NCBI GenBank assembly: GCA_036403035.1
Contig: DASWRT010000002.1
Location: 1 to 6,566, forward strand
Source of the DNA: DASWRT01 sp036403035
GTDB taxonomy: Bacteria; Pseudomonadota; Alphaproteobacteria; ATCC43930; CGMCC-115725
Length of the DNA: 6,566 nucleotides
Direction of reading: 5' to 3'
In this document: one piece after another, positions 1 through 6,147 of the stretch
Position numbering within the stretch: the first letter of the stretch is position 1
Layout of the letters: each line of letters starts with the position of its first letter
Notes under the pieces: model-generated
The model's input: the letters and a program-made list of their open reading frames with translations, nothing else
Database searches by the model: none
What the model was told of the DNA's origin: nothing
Program-made: the position numbers and the translations under genes

Positions 1-156
1 TGCCCGGTGGATGCGATCGTCGAGGGACCGAACCTCGAATTCGCCACGGAGACCCGCGAGGAACTCTTCTACGACAAGGAGAAGCTGCTCGCGAACGGCG
101 ACCAGTGGGAGGCCGTGCTCAACCAGAAGCTTGCGCTCGACGCGGTGTACCGGTGA
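1..156 (+). CDS. nuoI: NADH-quinone oxidoreductase subunit I, C-terminal fragment
   Basis: The window opens inside this gene; only the last 51 codons and the TGA stop (154-156) are visible. NuoI is the ferredoxin-like peripheral-arm subunit of complex I, on the cytoplasmic side, whose two 4Fe-4S clusters pass electrons toward NuoB and quinone. The first visible residues, CPVDAIVEGP, are the last Cys-Pro of the second CxxCxxCxxxCP cluster motif and the segment after it. The stretch FATETREELFYDKEKLLANGD is the conserved tail of alphaproteobacterial NuoI, and the fragment ends ALDAVYR. The family is usually about 160 residues, so roughly two thirds is missing to the left. No frameshift is seen in the visible part. 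Its stop lies 70 nt before nuoJ, the largest gap between genes in this window. Confidence 0.95.
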   Translation, partial: CPVDAIVEGPNLEFATETREELFYDKEKLLANGDQWEAVLNQKLALDAVYR

Positions 157-175
157 GCCGGACGGACATGAACAA

Positions 176-203
176 CGCCGCCCGGCGCGACGGCTGGGCG
201 GCG
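176..203 (+). promoter_or_regulatory. GC-rich intercistronic hairpin between nuoI and nuoJ
   Basis: CGCCGCCC at 176-183 is a perfect reverse complement of GGGCGGCG at 196-203. The stem extends inward through a G-U pair (184/195), then G-C (185/194) and C-G (186/193). This gives an 11-bp stem with a 6-nt loop (187-192). It begins 19 nt after the nuoI stop and ends 23 nt before the nuoJ start, leaving the nuoJ ribosome-binding site (214-218) outside the stem. No T-run follows, so it does not look like an intrinsic terminator. A role in mRNA processing, stability or ribosome spacing between cistrons is inference. In DNA this rich in GC some hairpins arise by chance. Confidence 0.5.
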
Positions 204-213
204 GCAAACGCGC

Positions 214-218
214 AGGGA
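214..218 (+). promoter_or_regulatory. Shine-Dalgarno site of nuoJ
   Basis: AGGGA lies 8 nt upstream of the ATG at 227, which is good spacing. It supports this ATG as the start of nuoJ. The same reading frame is open far upstream, but only through sequence that is out of frame with nuoI, and the spacer holds no other in-frame ATG or GTG. Confidence 0.6.
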
Positions 219-226
219 CGACGTCG

Positions 227-841
227 ATGCTGATCCAGGCGGTGGCCTTCTACCTGTTCGCCGCGGTCGCGATCGCGTCCGGGGTCATGGTGATCTCGGC
301 CCGCAACCCCGTGCATTCGGTGCTCTACCTCATCCTCGCCTTCTTCAACGCGGCGGGCCTGTTCGTGCTGATGGGCGCCGAGTTCCTGGCGATGATCCTG
401 GTCATCGTCTATGTCGGCGCGGTCGCCGTGCTGTTCCTGTTCGTCGTGATGATGCTCGACATCAATTTCGTCGAGCTGCGGCACGGTTTCCTGCAATACC
501 TGCCGATCGGCGCCCTGATCGGGCTGGCGCTGCTGGCCGAGCTGGTATTCGTGTTCAGCATCTGGGCGGTCGCGCCGCAGGCCGCGAGCAGCCTTGCGGC
601 GGCGATCCCGCAGCCGGACCAGGTCACCAACACGCACGCGCTCGGCCAGATCCTCTATACGCAGTATGTCTACGCCTTCCAGGCGGCGGGCGTGATCCTG
701 CTGATCGCGATGATCGGCGCGATCGTGCTGACGCTGCGGTCGCGCGAGGGCGTGCGGCACCAGAACATCCGGGCGCAGCTCAACCGCCGCCGGCAGGATG
801 CGGTGGCGGTGGTCAAGGTTCCGACGGGGAAGGGGGTCTGA
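227..841 (+). CDS. nuoJ: NADH-quinone oxidoreductase subunit J
   Basis: This is the complex I membrane subunit homologous to mitochondrial ND6; it sits between the quinone-site subunit NuoH and the antiporter-like chain. The product is 204 residues, a normal alphaproteobacterial length. Five hydrophobic helices fall at about 2-23, 28-48, 54-77, 91-113 and 151-171. Helix 3 (LVIVYVGAVAVLFLFVVMM, about 58-76) matches the most conserved family segment, where complex I structures show a pi-bulge that changes with turnover; Tyr62 and Gly64 are present. A loop of about 35 residues separates helices 4 and 5. The tail after residue 171 is basic and weakly conserved in the family. The ATG at 227 is chosen because it gives the family N-terminus MLIQAVAFYLF and has an SD site. 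The frame is open further upstream but that part has no NuoJ character. nuoK follows after 7 nt. Confidence 0.96.
   Translation: MLIQAVAFYLFAAVAIASGVMVISARNPVHSVLYLILAFFNAAGLFVLMGAEFLAMILVIVYVGAVAVLFLFVVMMLDINFVELRHGFLQYLPIGALIGLALLAELVFVFSIWAVAPQAASSLAAAIPQPDQVTNTHALGQILYTQYVYAFQAAGVILLIAMIGAIVLTLRSREGVRHQNIRAQLNRRRQDAVAVVKVPTGKGV
826..836 (+). promoter_or_regulatory. Purine-rich ribosome-binding region of nuoK
   Basis: GGGGAAGGGGG lies inside the last codons of nuoJ (the TGKG end), 12 nt before the nuoK ATG at 849. The spacing is slightly long. It supports the ATG at 849 over an in-frame ATG at 798, which would add a basic 17-residue extension not seen in the family. The overlap suggests nuoK translation is coupled to nuoJ. 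Confidence 0.5.
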
Positions 842-848
842 TCCCATC

Positions 849-1157
849 ATGGTCATCGGTCTCGAACACTACCTCGTCGTCGCGGCGATCCTGTTCACGC
901 TCGGCATCTTCGGCATCTTCCTCAACCGGAAGAACGTCATCATCATCCTGATGTCGGTCGAGCTGATGCTGCTCGCCGTCAACATCAATTTCGTCGCCTT
1001 CTCGACCGCCCTGCACGACCTCGTCGGGCAGATCTTCGCGATGTTCGTCCTGACGGTGGCCGCCGCCGAGGCGGCGATCGGCCTCGCGATCCTGGTCGTC
1101 TACTTCCGCAACCGCGGCTCCATCGCGGTCGAAGACATCAACCTGATGAAGGGCTGA
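849..1157 (+). CDS. nuoK: NADH-quinone oxidoreductase subunit K
   Basis: This is the small complex I membrane subunit homologous to ND4L, packed between NuoJ and NuoN and part of the proton path. It has 102 residues, the usual family size. Three helices lie at about 4-24, 29-50 and 60-85. The two membrane glutamates essential in E. coli (Glu36 and Glu72) correspond to Glu38 (MSVELM) and Glu74 (AAAEAAIGLA). The conserved cytoplasmic Arg27-Lys28 pair (LNRKN) is present. The ending YFRNRGSIAVEDINLMKG is typical of alphaproteobacteria. The ATG at 849 gives the family N-terminus (MVIGLEHYLVVAAILF). nuoL begins 6 nt after the stop and in the same reading frame, so the two are separated only by the TGA and two codons. 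Confidence 0.97.
   Translation: MVIGLEHYLVVAAILFTLGIFGIFLNRKNVIIILMSVELMLLAVNINFVAFSTALHDLVGQIFAMFVLTVAAAEAAIGLAILVVYFRNRGSIAVEDINLMKG
1148..1153 (+). promoter_or_regulatory. Shine-Dalgarno site supporting the nuoL GTG start
   Basis: GAAGGG in the last codons of nuoK lies 10 nt upstream of GTG 1164. Only two codons lie between the nuoK stop and this GTG and neither of the others can start translation. The next in-frame ATG (residue 36) would remove the first membrane helix. GTG is therefore the likely start. Confidence 0.6.
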
Positions 1158-1163
1158 ACCGTC

Positions 1164-3095
1164 GTGATCGTCGCCGTCGTCTTCCTGCCGCTCCTGGCGT
1201 CGTTCATCGCCGGCTTCTTCGGCCGCCAGATCGGCGACCGCGGCGCCCAGCTCGTAACCTGCGGCGCGATGCTGATCTCGGCGGTGCTCGGTATCGCCAC
1301 TTTCGTCAGCGTCGCGCTGCACGAGCACAACCACACGGTCCAGCTCCTGACCTGGATCGAATCCGGCGACCTCCAGATCAACTGGGCGCTGCGGCTCGAC
1401 ACGCTGAGCGCCGTCATGCTCATCGTCGTCACCGTCGTCTCGGCGATGGTCCACGTATACTCGATCGGGTACATGGCGCACGACGCGTCGATCCCGCGCT
1501 TCATGTCGTACCTGAGCCTGTTCACCTTCTTCATGCTGATGCTGGTGACGGCCGACAATTTCGTGCAGATGTTCTTCGGCTGGGAGGGCGTCGGCCTCGC
1601 CTCCTATCTGCTGATCGGCTTCTGGTACGACCGCAAGAGCGCCAACGACGCCTCGATCAAGGCATTCGTCGTCAACCGCGTCGGCGACTGGGGCTTCGCC
1701 CTCGGCATCTTCGCAATCTACCTGATCTTCGGGACGCTCCAATTCGACACCGTGTTCGACGGCGCGCCGAACGCCGTCGGCAACGGCATGGAGTTCCTCG
1801 GCGTCCAGTTCGACGCGCTGACGGTCGCCTGCATCCTCCTGTTCATCGGCGCGATGGGCAAGTCGGCGCAGCTCGGCCTGCACACCTGGCTGCCGGACGC
1901 GATGGAGGGCCCGACGCCGGTGTCGGCGCTGATCCACGCCGCGACGATGGTGACGGCCGGCGTGTTCATGGTGGCGCGGCTCTCGCCGCTGTTCGAGTAC
2001 GCGCCGACCGCGCTGGGCGTCGTCGCCGTGATCGGCGGAACGACCGCGATCTTCGCCGCCAGCATCGGCATGGCGCAGAACGACATCAAGCGCGTCATCG
2101 CCTATTCGACGTGCAGCCAGCTCGGCTACATGTTCTTCGCGGCCGGCGTCTCGGCCTACTCGGCGGCGATGTTCCACCTGTTCACGCACGCCTTCTTCAA
2201 GGCGCTGCTGTTCCTCTGCGCCGGGTCGGTGATCCACGCGATGTCCGGCGAACAGGACATGCGCAAGATGGGCGGCCTTTGGCGGCTGATCCCGCGGACC
2301 TACGTGCTGATGTGGATCGGCAGCCTTGCGCTCGCCGGCATTCCGATCTTCGCCGGCTACTACTCGAAGGACGCCATTCTGGAGGCTGCCTGGGCGTCGC
2401 ACAGCTTCGTCGGACACTACGCCTATTGGCTTGGCGTCTTCGCGGCGTTCCTGACGGCGTTCTACTCGTGGCGCCTCTTGATCATGACGTTCCATGGCGA
2501 GCCGCGCGCTGACCATGAGGTGATGCACCACGTGCACGAATCGCCGAATTCGATGCTGGTCCCGCTTTATGTGCTCGCGGCCGGCGCCATGTTCGCGGGT
2601 CTCATCGGCTACAACTATTTCGTCGGCCATGCCCGCGGCGAGTTCTGGCGCGAGGCGATCCTTGTCCTGCCCGAGCACGACAGCGTCGAGGGCGCGCATC
2701 ACGTCCCGTTCATCATCTCGATCCTGCCGCTGATCGCCGGGCTGGGCGGCATCGCGACCGCCTATGTCTTCTACATGTTCCGGCCGGAACTGCCGGGCAT
2801 CGTCACGACACGATTGCGCGGGCTGTACCTGTTCCTGCTGAACAAGTGGTACTTCGACGAGCTTTACGACCGGATCTTCGTCCGCCCGGCGCGTCTGCTC
2901 GGCTATGAACTCTGGAAGCAGGGCGACGGCATGATCATCGACGGGCTCGGCCCGGACGGGCTGGCCGCCGCGACCCGCAACCTGTCGGTCCGGGCGAGCC
3001 GGCTTCAGACCGGCTACCTCTACCACTACGCCTTCGCGATGCTGATCGGCGTGGTGATCCTCGTGTCCTGGTACCTGCTCCGGCCGGTGGGCTGA
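1164..3095 (+). CDS. nuoL: NADH-quinone oxidoreductase subunit L
   Basis: This is the distal antiporter-like proton-pumping subunit of complex I (ND5 homologue). The product is 643 residues, starting at GTG as MIVAVVFLPLL. It has the ND5 N-terminal region at about 65-115, the antiporter-like domain at about 131-420, and a C-terminal part with the long lateral helix and final anchor (about 520-640, ending VVILVSWYLLRPVG). Ion-path residues align with those studied in E. coli: Glu141 (FFGWEGVG), Asp175 (NRVGDWG), Lys233 (GAMGKSAQLGLHTWLPDAMEG), His258 (SALIHAATMVTAG), His338 and His342 (MFHLFTHAFFKALLF), Lys346, and Lys402 (YYSKD). All are intact. The His-rich stretch at 451-458 is, as far as I recall, usual in alphaproteobacterial NuoL. 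It is slightly longer than the E. coli protein (613). nuoM follows after 7 nt. Confidence 0.97.
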   Translation: MIVAVVFLPLLASFIAGFFGRQIGDRGAQLVTCGAMLISAVLGIATFVSVALHEHNHTVQLLTWIESGDLQINWALRLDTLSAVMLIVVTVVSAMVHVYSIGYMAHDASIPRFMSYLSLFTFFMLMLVTADNFVQMFFGWEGVGLASYLLIGFWYDRKSANDASIKAFVVNRVGDWGFALGIFAIYLIFGTLQFDTVFDGAPNAVGNGMEFLGVQFDALTVACILLFIGAMGKSAQLGLHTWLPDAMEGPTPVSALIHAATMVTAGVFMVARLSPLFEYAPTALGVVAVIGGTTAIFAASIGMAQNDIKRVIAYSTCSQLGYMFFAAGVSAYSAAMFHLFTHAFFKALLFLCAGSVIHAMSGEQDMRKMGGLWRLIPRTYVLMWIGSLALAGIPIFAGYYSKDAILEAAWASHSFVGHYAYWLGVFAAFLTAFYSWRLLIMTFHGEPRADHEVMHHVHESPNSMLVPLYVLAAGAMFAGLIGYNYFVGHARGEFWREAILVLPEHDSVEGAHHVPFIISILPLIAGLGGIATAYVFYMFRPELPGIVTTRLRGLYLFLLNKWYFDELYDRIFVRPARLLGYELWKQGDGMIIDGLGPDGLAAATRNLSVRASRLQTGYLYHYAFAMLIGVVILVSWYLLRPVG

Positions 3096-3102
3096 ACGAA
3101 CG

Positions 3103-4656
3103 ATGCCGATCCTTTCCCTCACCACCTTCCTGCCGCTGGTCGGCGCCGCATGGATCCTGATCCTGCGCGGCGAGCCGGCAGCGGTCGCGCGAAACGCCCG
3201 CTACATCGCGCTGTGGACGTCGCTGATCGTCTTCGTCCTGTCGCTCTTCATCTGGTTCGGCTTCGACGCCTCGTCGAAGGACTTCCAGTTCGAGGAGCGG
3301 GCGGAGTGGATCCCGTCCTTCAGCATCACCTATCACATGGGCGTCGACGGCATTTCGCTGTTCTTCGTCCTGCTCTCGACGCTGCTGACGCCGATCTGCG
3401 TGCTGGCGAGCTGGGAGTCGGTGCAGGTCCGCGTCCGCGAGTACATGATCGCCTTCCTCGTCCTCGAGACGCTGATGGTCGGCATGTTCTGCGCGCTCGA
3501 CCTCATCACCTTCTACATGTTCTTCGAGGGCGTGCTGATCCCGATGTTCCTCATCATCGGGGTGTGGGGCGGACAGCGGCGGGTCTACGCCGCGTTCAAG
3601 TTCTTCCTCTACACGCTGCTCGGCTCCGTGCTGATGCTGCTCGCCATCCTGGCGATCTACTTACAGACCGGCAGCACCGACATCCCGACGGCGATGGACT
3701 TCGACTTCCCGGCTGGGTTGCAGAACTGGCTGTGGCTCGCCTTCTTCGCGTCCTTCGCGGTGAAGGTGCCGATGTGGCCGGTGCACACGTGGCTGCCCGA
3801 CGCGCACGTCGAGGCGCCGACCGCTGGCTCGGTGATCCTGGCGGGCGTGCTGCTGAAGATGGGCGGCTACGGGTTCCTGCGCTTCTCGCTGCCGATGTTC
3901 CCGCTGGCCTCGACCTACTTCACGCCCTTCGTCTTCACGCTCAGCGTCGTCGCGGTGATCTACACCTCGCTGGTCGCGCTGGCGCAGACCGACATGAAGA
4001 AGCTGATCGCCTATTCGTCGATCGCGCACATGGGCTTCGTGACGCTCGGCACCTTCGCGATCACCGAGGAGAGCCTTCAGGGCGCAGTGTTCCAGATGCT
4101 GAGCCACGGCATCGTCTCGGGGGCGCTGTTCCTCTGCGTCGGCGTCGTCTACGACCGGCTGCACACCCGCGAGATCGCGCGCTACGGCGGCCTCGCCAAC
4201 CAGATGCCGAAATACGCCCTCGTGTTCATGCTGTTCATGCTGGCCTCGGTCGGCCTGCCGGGCACGAGCGGGTTCGTCGGCGAATTCCTGGTGCTGATCG
4301 GCAGCTTCCAGGTCAGCACCACGTTCTGCGCCCTGGCGGCGCTCGGCCTGATCCTCGGCGCGGCCTACATGCTGTTCCTCTACCGGCGCATCATCTTCGG
4401 CACGATCACCCGCGACGACCTGCGCGGCATGCTCGACATGAGCCCGCGCGAGATCGCCGTGTTCGCGCCGCTGGTCGTGCTGGTGCTGTGGATGGGCGTC
4501 TATCCCAGCTCCTTCCTGAAGCCGATACAGCCGTCGGTCGCGAACCTCGTCGAGCACATCGAGACCGCCAAACAGAAGGCCGCCGCGGCGGCGGCCCTCC
4601 CGCAGCACGCCGCCGCGGAATCGCCCGCGGCCGCGACCGTCGCCGCAGCACGCTAA
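3103..4656 (+). CDS. nuoM: NADH-quinone oxidoreductase subunit M
   Basis: This is the middle antiporter-like proton-pumping subunit of complex I (ND4 homologue), 517 residues with about 14 membrane helices. The antiporter-like domain spans about 130-420. Key residues are present: Glu142 (FFEGVLIPMF, E. coli Glu144), Lys221 (FAVKVPMWPVHTWLPDAH, E. coli Lys234), Lys252 (LLKMGGYG, E. coli Lys265), His336 (MLSHGIVSGALF) and Glu394 (GFVGEFLVLIG, E. coli Glu407, which replaces the Lys of NuoL and NuoN). The ATG at 3103 gives the expected N-terminus; upstream there is only a weak GGTGG about 12 nt away, inside the nuoL end. The last 30 or so residues (from about 488) are an alanine-rich, low-complexity tail beyond the conserved fold. 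Leu187 uses TTA, a codon rare in this DNA. nuoN follows after 13 nt. Confidence 0.97.
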   Translation: MPILSLTTFLPLVGAAWILILRGEPAAVARNARYIALWTSLIVFVLSLFIWFGFDASSKDFQFEERAEWIPSFSITYHMGVDGISLFFVLLSTLLTPICVLASWESVQVRVREYMIAFLVLETLMVGMFCALDLITFYMFFEGVLIPMFLIIGVWGGQRRVYAAFKFFLYTLLGSVLMLLAILAIYLQTGSTDIPTAMDFDFPAGLQNWLWLAFFASFAVKVPMWPVHTWLPDAHVEAPTAGSVILAGVLLKMGGYGFLRFSLPMFPLASTYFTPFVFTLSVVAVIYTSLVALAQTDMKKLIAYSSIAHMGFVTLGTFAITEESLQGAVFQMLSHGIVSGALFLCVGVVYDRLHTREIARYGGLANQMPKYALVFMLFMLASVGLPGTSGFVGEFLVLIGSFQVSTTFCALAALGLILGAAYMLFLYRRIIFGTITRDDLRGMLDMSPREIAVFAPLVVLVLWMGVYPSSFLKPIQPSVANLVEHIETAKQKAAAAAALPQHAAAESPAAATVAAAR

Positions 4657-4669
4657 GCCGGACCCGTCC

Positions 4670-6121
4670 ATGCCCCCCGTCCATACCTTACCCGACATCA
4701 CGCCGGCGCTGCCGGAGCTGTTCCTGGTCTGCGCCGCGCTGGCGCTGCTGATGCTCGGCGTGTTCCGCGGCGACCGCTCGGTACGCGAGGTGTCCTGGCT
4801 CGCCGTCGCGGCGCTCCTCGTCGCGTTGCTCATCGCCTGGAGCCATGGCGGCGGCAGCCGCCAGATCACCTTCAACGGCATGTTCATCACCGACGGCTTC
4901 GGGCTCTTCATGAAGGTGCTCGTGCTGATCGGCTCGGCCGTGTCGATCATCATGTCCATGGGTTACAACGAGCGCGAGGGGATCGCCCGTCCGGAGTTCC
5001 CCGTCCTGATTCTGCTCGCGACGACGGGCATGATGATGATGATATCGGCGCACGACCTGATCGCGCTCTATCTCGGGCTGGAGCTGCAGAGCCTCGCGCT
5101 CTACGTCGTCGCCGCCTTCCGCCGCGACAACGCGAAGTCGACCGAGGCCGGGCTGAAGTACTTCGTCCTCGGCGCGCTGTCCTCGGGCATGATGCTCTAC
5201 GGCTGCTCGATGGTGTACGGCTTCACCGGCACCACCAGCTTCGAGACGCTGGCGCAGACGCTGCACGGCACCGCGTCGATCGGTCTCCTGGTCGGCATCG
5301 TGTTCGTCTCGGTCGGCATCGCCTTCAAGGTCTCCGCCGTGCCGTTCCACATGTGGACGCCGGACGTCTACGAGGGCGCGCCGACGCCGGTGACGGCGTT
5401 CTTCGCCGTCGCGCCGAAGATCGCGGCGATCTCGCTGTTCGTCCGCGTCATGGTCGAGGCGTTCGGCGGGCTCACCCATGAGTGGCAGCAGATCATCCAG
5501 TTCATCTCGATGGCCTCGATGATCCTCGGCTCTTTCGCCGCGATCAACCAGCAGAACATCAAGCGGCTGATGGCCTACAGCTCGATCGGCCATATCGGCT
5601 ACGCGCTGATCGGGCTCGCCGCGGGCAACGAGAACGGGATCCGCGGCATCCTGATCTACATGGCCATCTACCTGTTCATGAATGTCGGCACGTTCGCGGT
5701 CATCCTCTGCATGCGCCGCGACGGCAAGATGGTGGAGCGGATCGACGACCTCGCCGGCCTGTCGCGGACGCAGCCGGCGACGGCGCTGGCGATGGCGATC
5801 TTCATGTTCTCGATGGCTGGCATCCCGCCGCTCGCCGGCTTCTTCTCGAAGCTCTACGTCTTCCTGGCGGCGATCAACGCCGGGCTGGTCACGCTGGCGA
5901 TCATCGGCGTCCTCACCAGCGTCGTCGGCGCGTACTACTACCTGCGGATCGTCAAGCTGATGTATTTCGACGAGCCGACCGGCGCCTTCGACCGGCCGGT
6001 CGGCGTCGAGATGAAGGCGGTCCTCTTCGTCACCGCCGTCGCGATGCTGTTCCTCGGCATCCTGCCGTCGTACGTGGTGAGCGGCGCGGAAGCCGCCGCG
6101 GCGGCGCTGTTCGCGGGCTGA
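4670..6121 (+). CDS. nuoN: NADH-quinone oxidoreductase subunit N
   Basis: This is the antiporter-like proton-pumping subunit closest to the quinone end of complex I (ND2 homologue). It has 483 residues, normal for the family, with about 14 membrane helices; the antiporter-like domain spans about 125-415. Ion-path residues are intact: Glu138 (LGLELQSLALYV, E. coli Glu133), Lys163 (GLKYFVLGALSSG), Lys220 and His227 (FKVSAVPFHMWTPDVYEGAP, E. coli Lys217 and His224), Lys250 (VAPKIAA, E. coli Lys247) and Lys394 (GFFSKLYVF, E. coli Lys395). The start at 4670 gives MPPVHTLPDITPALPELFLV, matching the family pattern. No clear Shine-Dalgarno sequence lies in the 13-nt gap, so initiation probably relies on coupling to nuoM. 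Codon 7 is TTA. The C-terminus carries a short alanine run (EAAAAALFAG). birA begins 26 nt downstream. Confidence 0.97.
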   Translation: MPPVHTLPDITPALPELFLVCAALALLMLGVFRGDRSVREVSWLAVAALLVALLIAWSHGGGSRQITFNGMFITDGFGLFMKVLVLIGSAVSIIMSMGYNEREGIARPEFPVLILLATTGMMMMISAHDLIALYLGLELQSLALYVVAAFRRDNAKSTEAGLKYFVLGALSSGMMLYGCSMVYGFTGTTSFETLAQTLHGTASIGLLVGIVFVSVGIAFKVSAVPFHMWTPDVYEGAPTPVTAFFAVAPKIAAISLFVRVMVEAFGGLTHEWQQIIQFISMASMILGSFAAINQQNIKRLMAYSSIGHIGYALIGLAAGNENGIRGILIYMAIYLFMNVGTFAVILCMRRDGKMVERIDDLAGLSRTQPATALAMAIFMFSMAGIPPLAGFFSKLYVFLAAINAGLVTLAIIGVLTSVVGAYYYLRIVKLMYFDEPTGAFDRPVGVEMKAVLFVTAVAMLFLGILPSYVVSGAEAAAAALFAG

Positions 6122-6147
6122 CCGGGGCCGGCAGCGGCAGTCGCGCC

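Noticed and set aside
11..226. A 72-codon N-terminal extension of NuoJ reaching back into nuoI
   Set aside because: It overlaps nuoI in another frame, is Arg/Ser-rich with no family similarity, and ATG 227 has an SD site and gives the family N-terminus.
1059..1075. Inverted repeat GCCGCC / GGCGGC inside nuoK
   Set aside because: It encodes the conserved AAAEAA helix around essential Glu74, so protein constraint and GC codon choice explain it.
2511..2544. His-rich stretch in NuoL (around residues 451-458) as a possible metal site
   Set aside because: As far as I recall this wording is normal in alphaproteobacterial NuoL, so it is not a special feature here.
813..3125. A 770-codon open frame on the - strand across nuoK and nuoL, with similar long antisense frames at 3661-4959 and 4688-6385
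   Set aside because: They lie opposite well-supported Nuo genes and translate to Arg/Asp/Glu/His/Gln-rich low-complexity text. That is what the complement of GC-rich codons for hydrophobic helices gives. No domain is recognisable.
3150..4751. A 533-codon + strand frame overlapping nuoM
   Set aside because: It is out of frame with the clear NuoM protein and translates to Arg/Ala/His-rich sequence with no motifs; a GC-driven shadow of nuoM.
5030..5041. Run of four ATG codons in nuoN, a possible internal start
   Set aside because: It encodes a Met run in a conserved membrane helix (TTGMMMMISAHDLIALYLGLE); no SD lies upstream, and starting there would remove the first helices.
6122..6147. Possible terminator or promoter between nuoN and birA
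   Set aside because: The gap is 26 nt with only a short GC inverted repeat (CCGG GG CCGG), no T-run and no -10/-35-like sequence.
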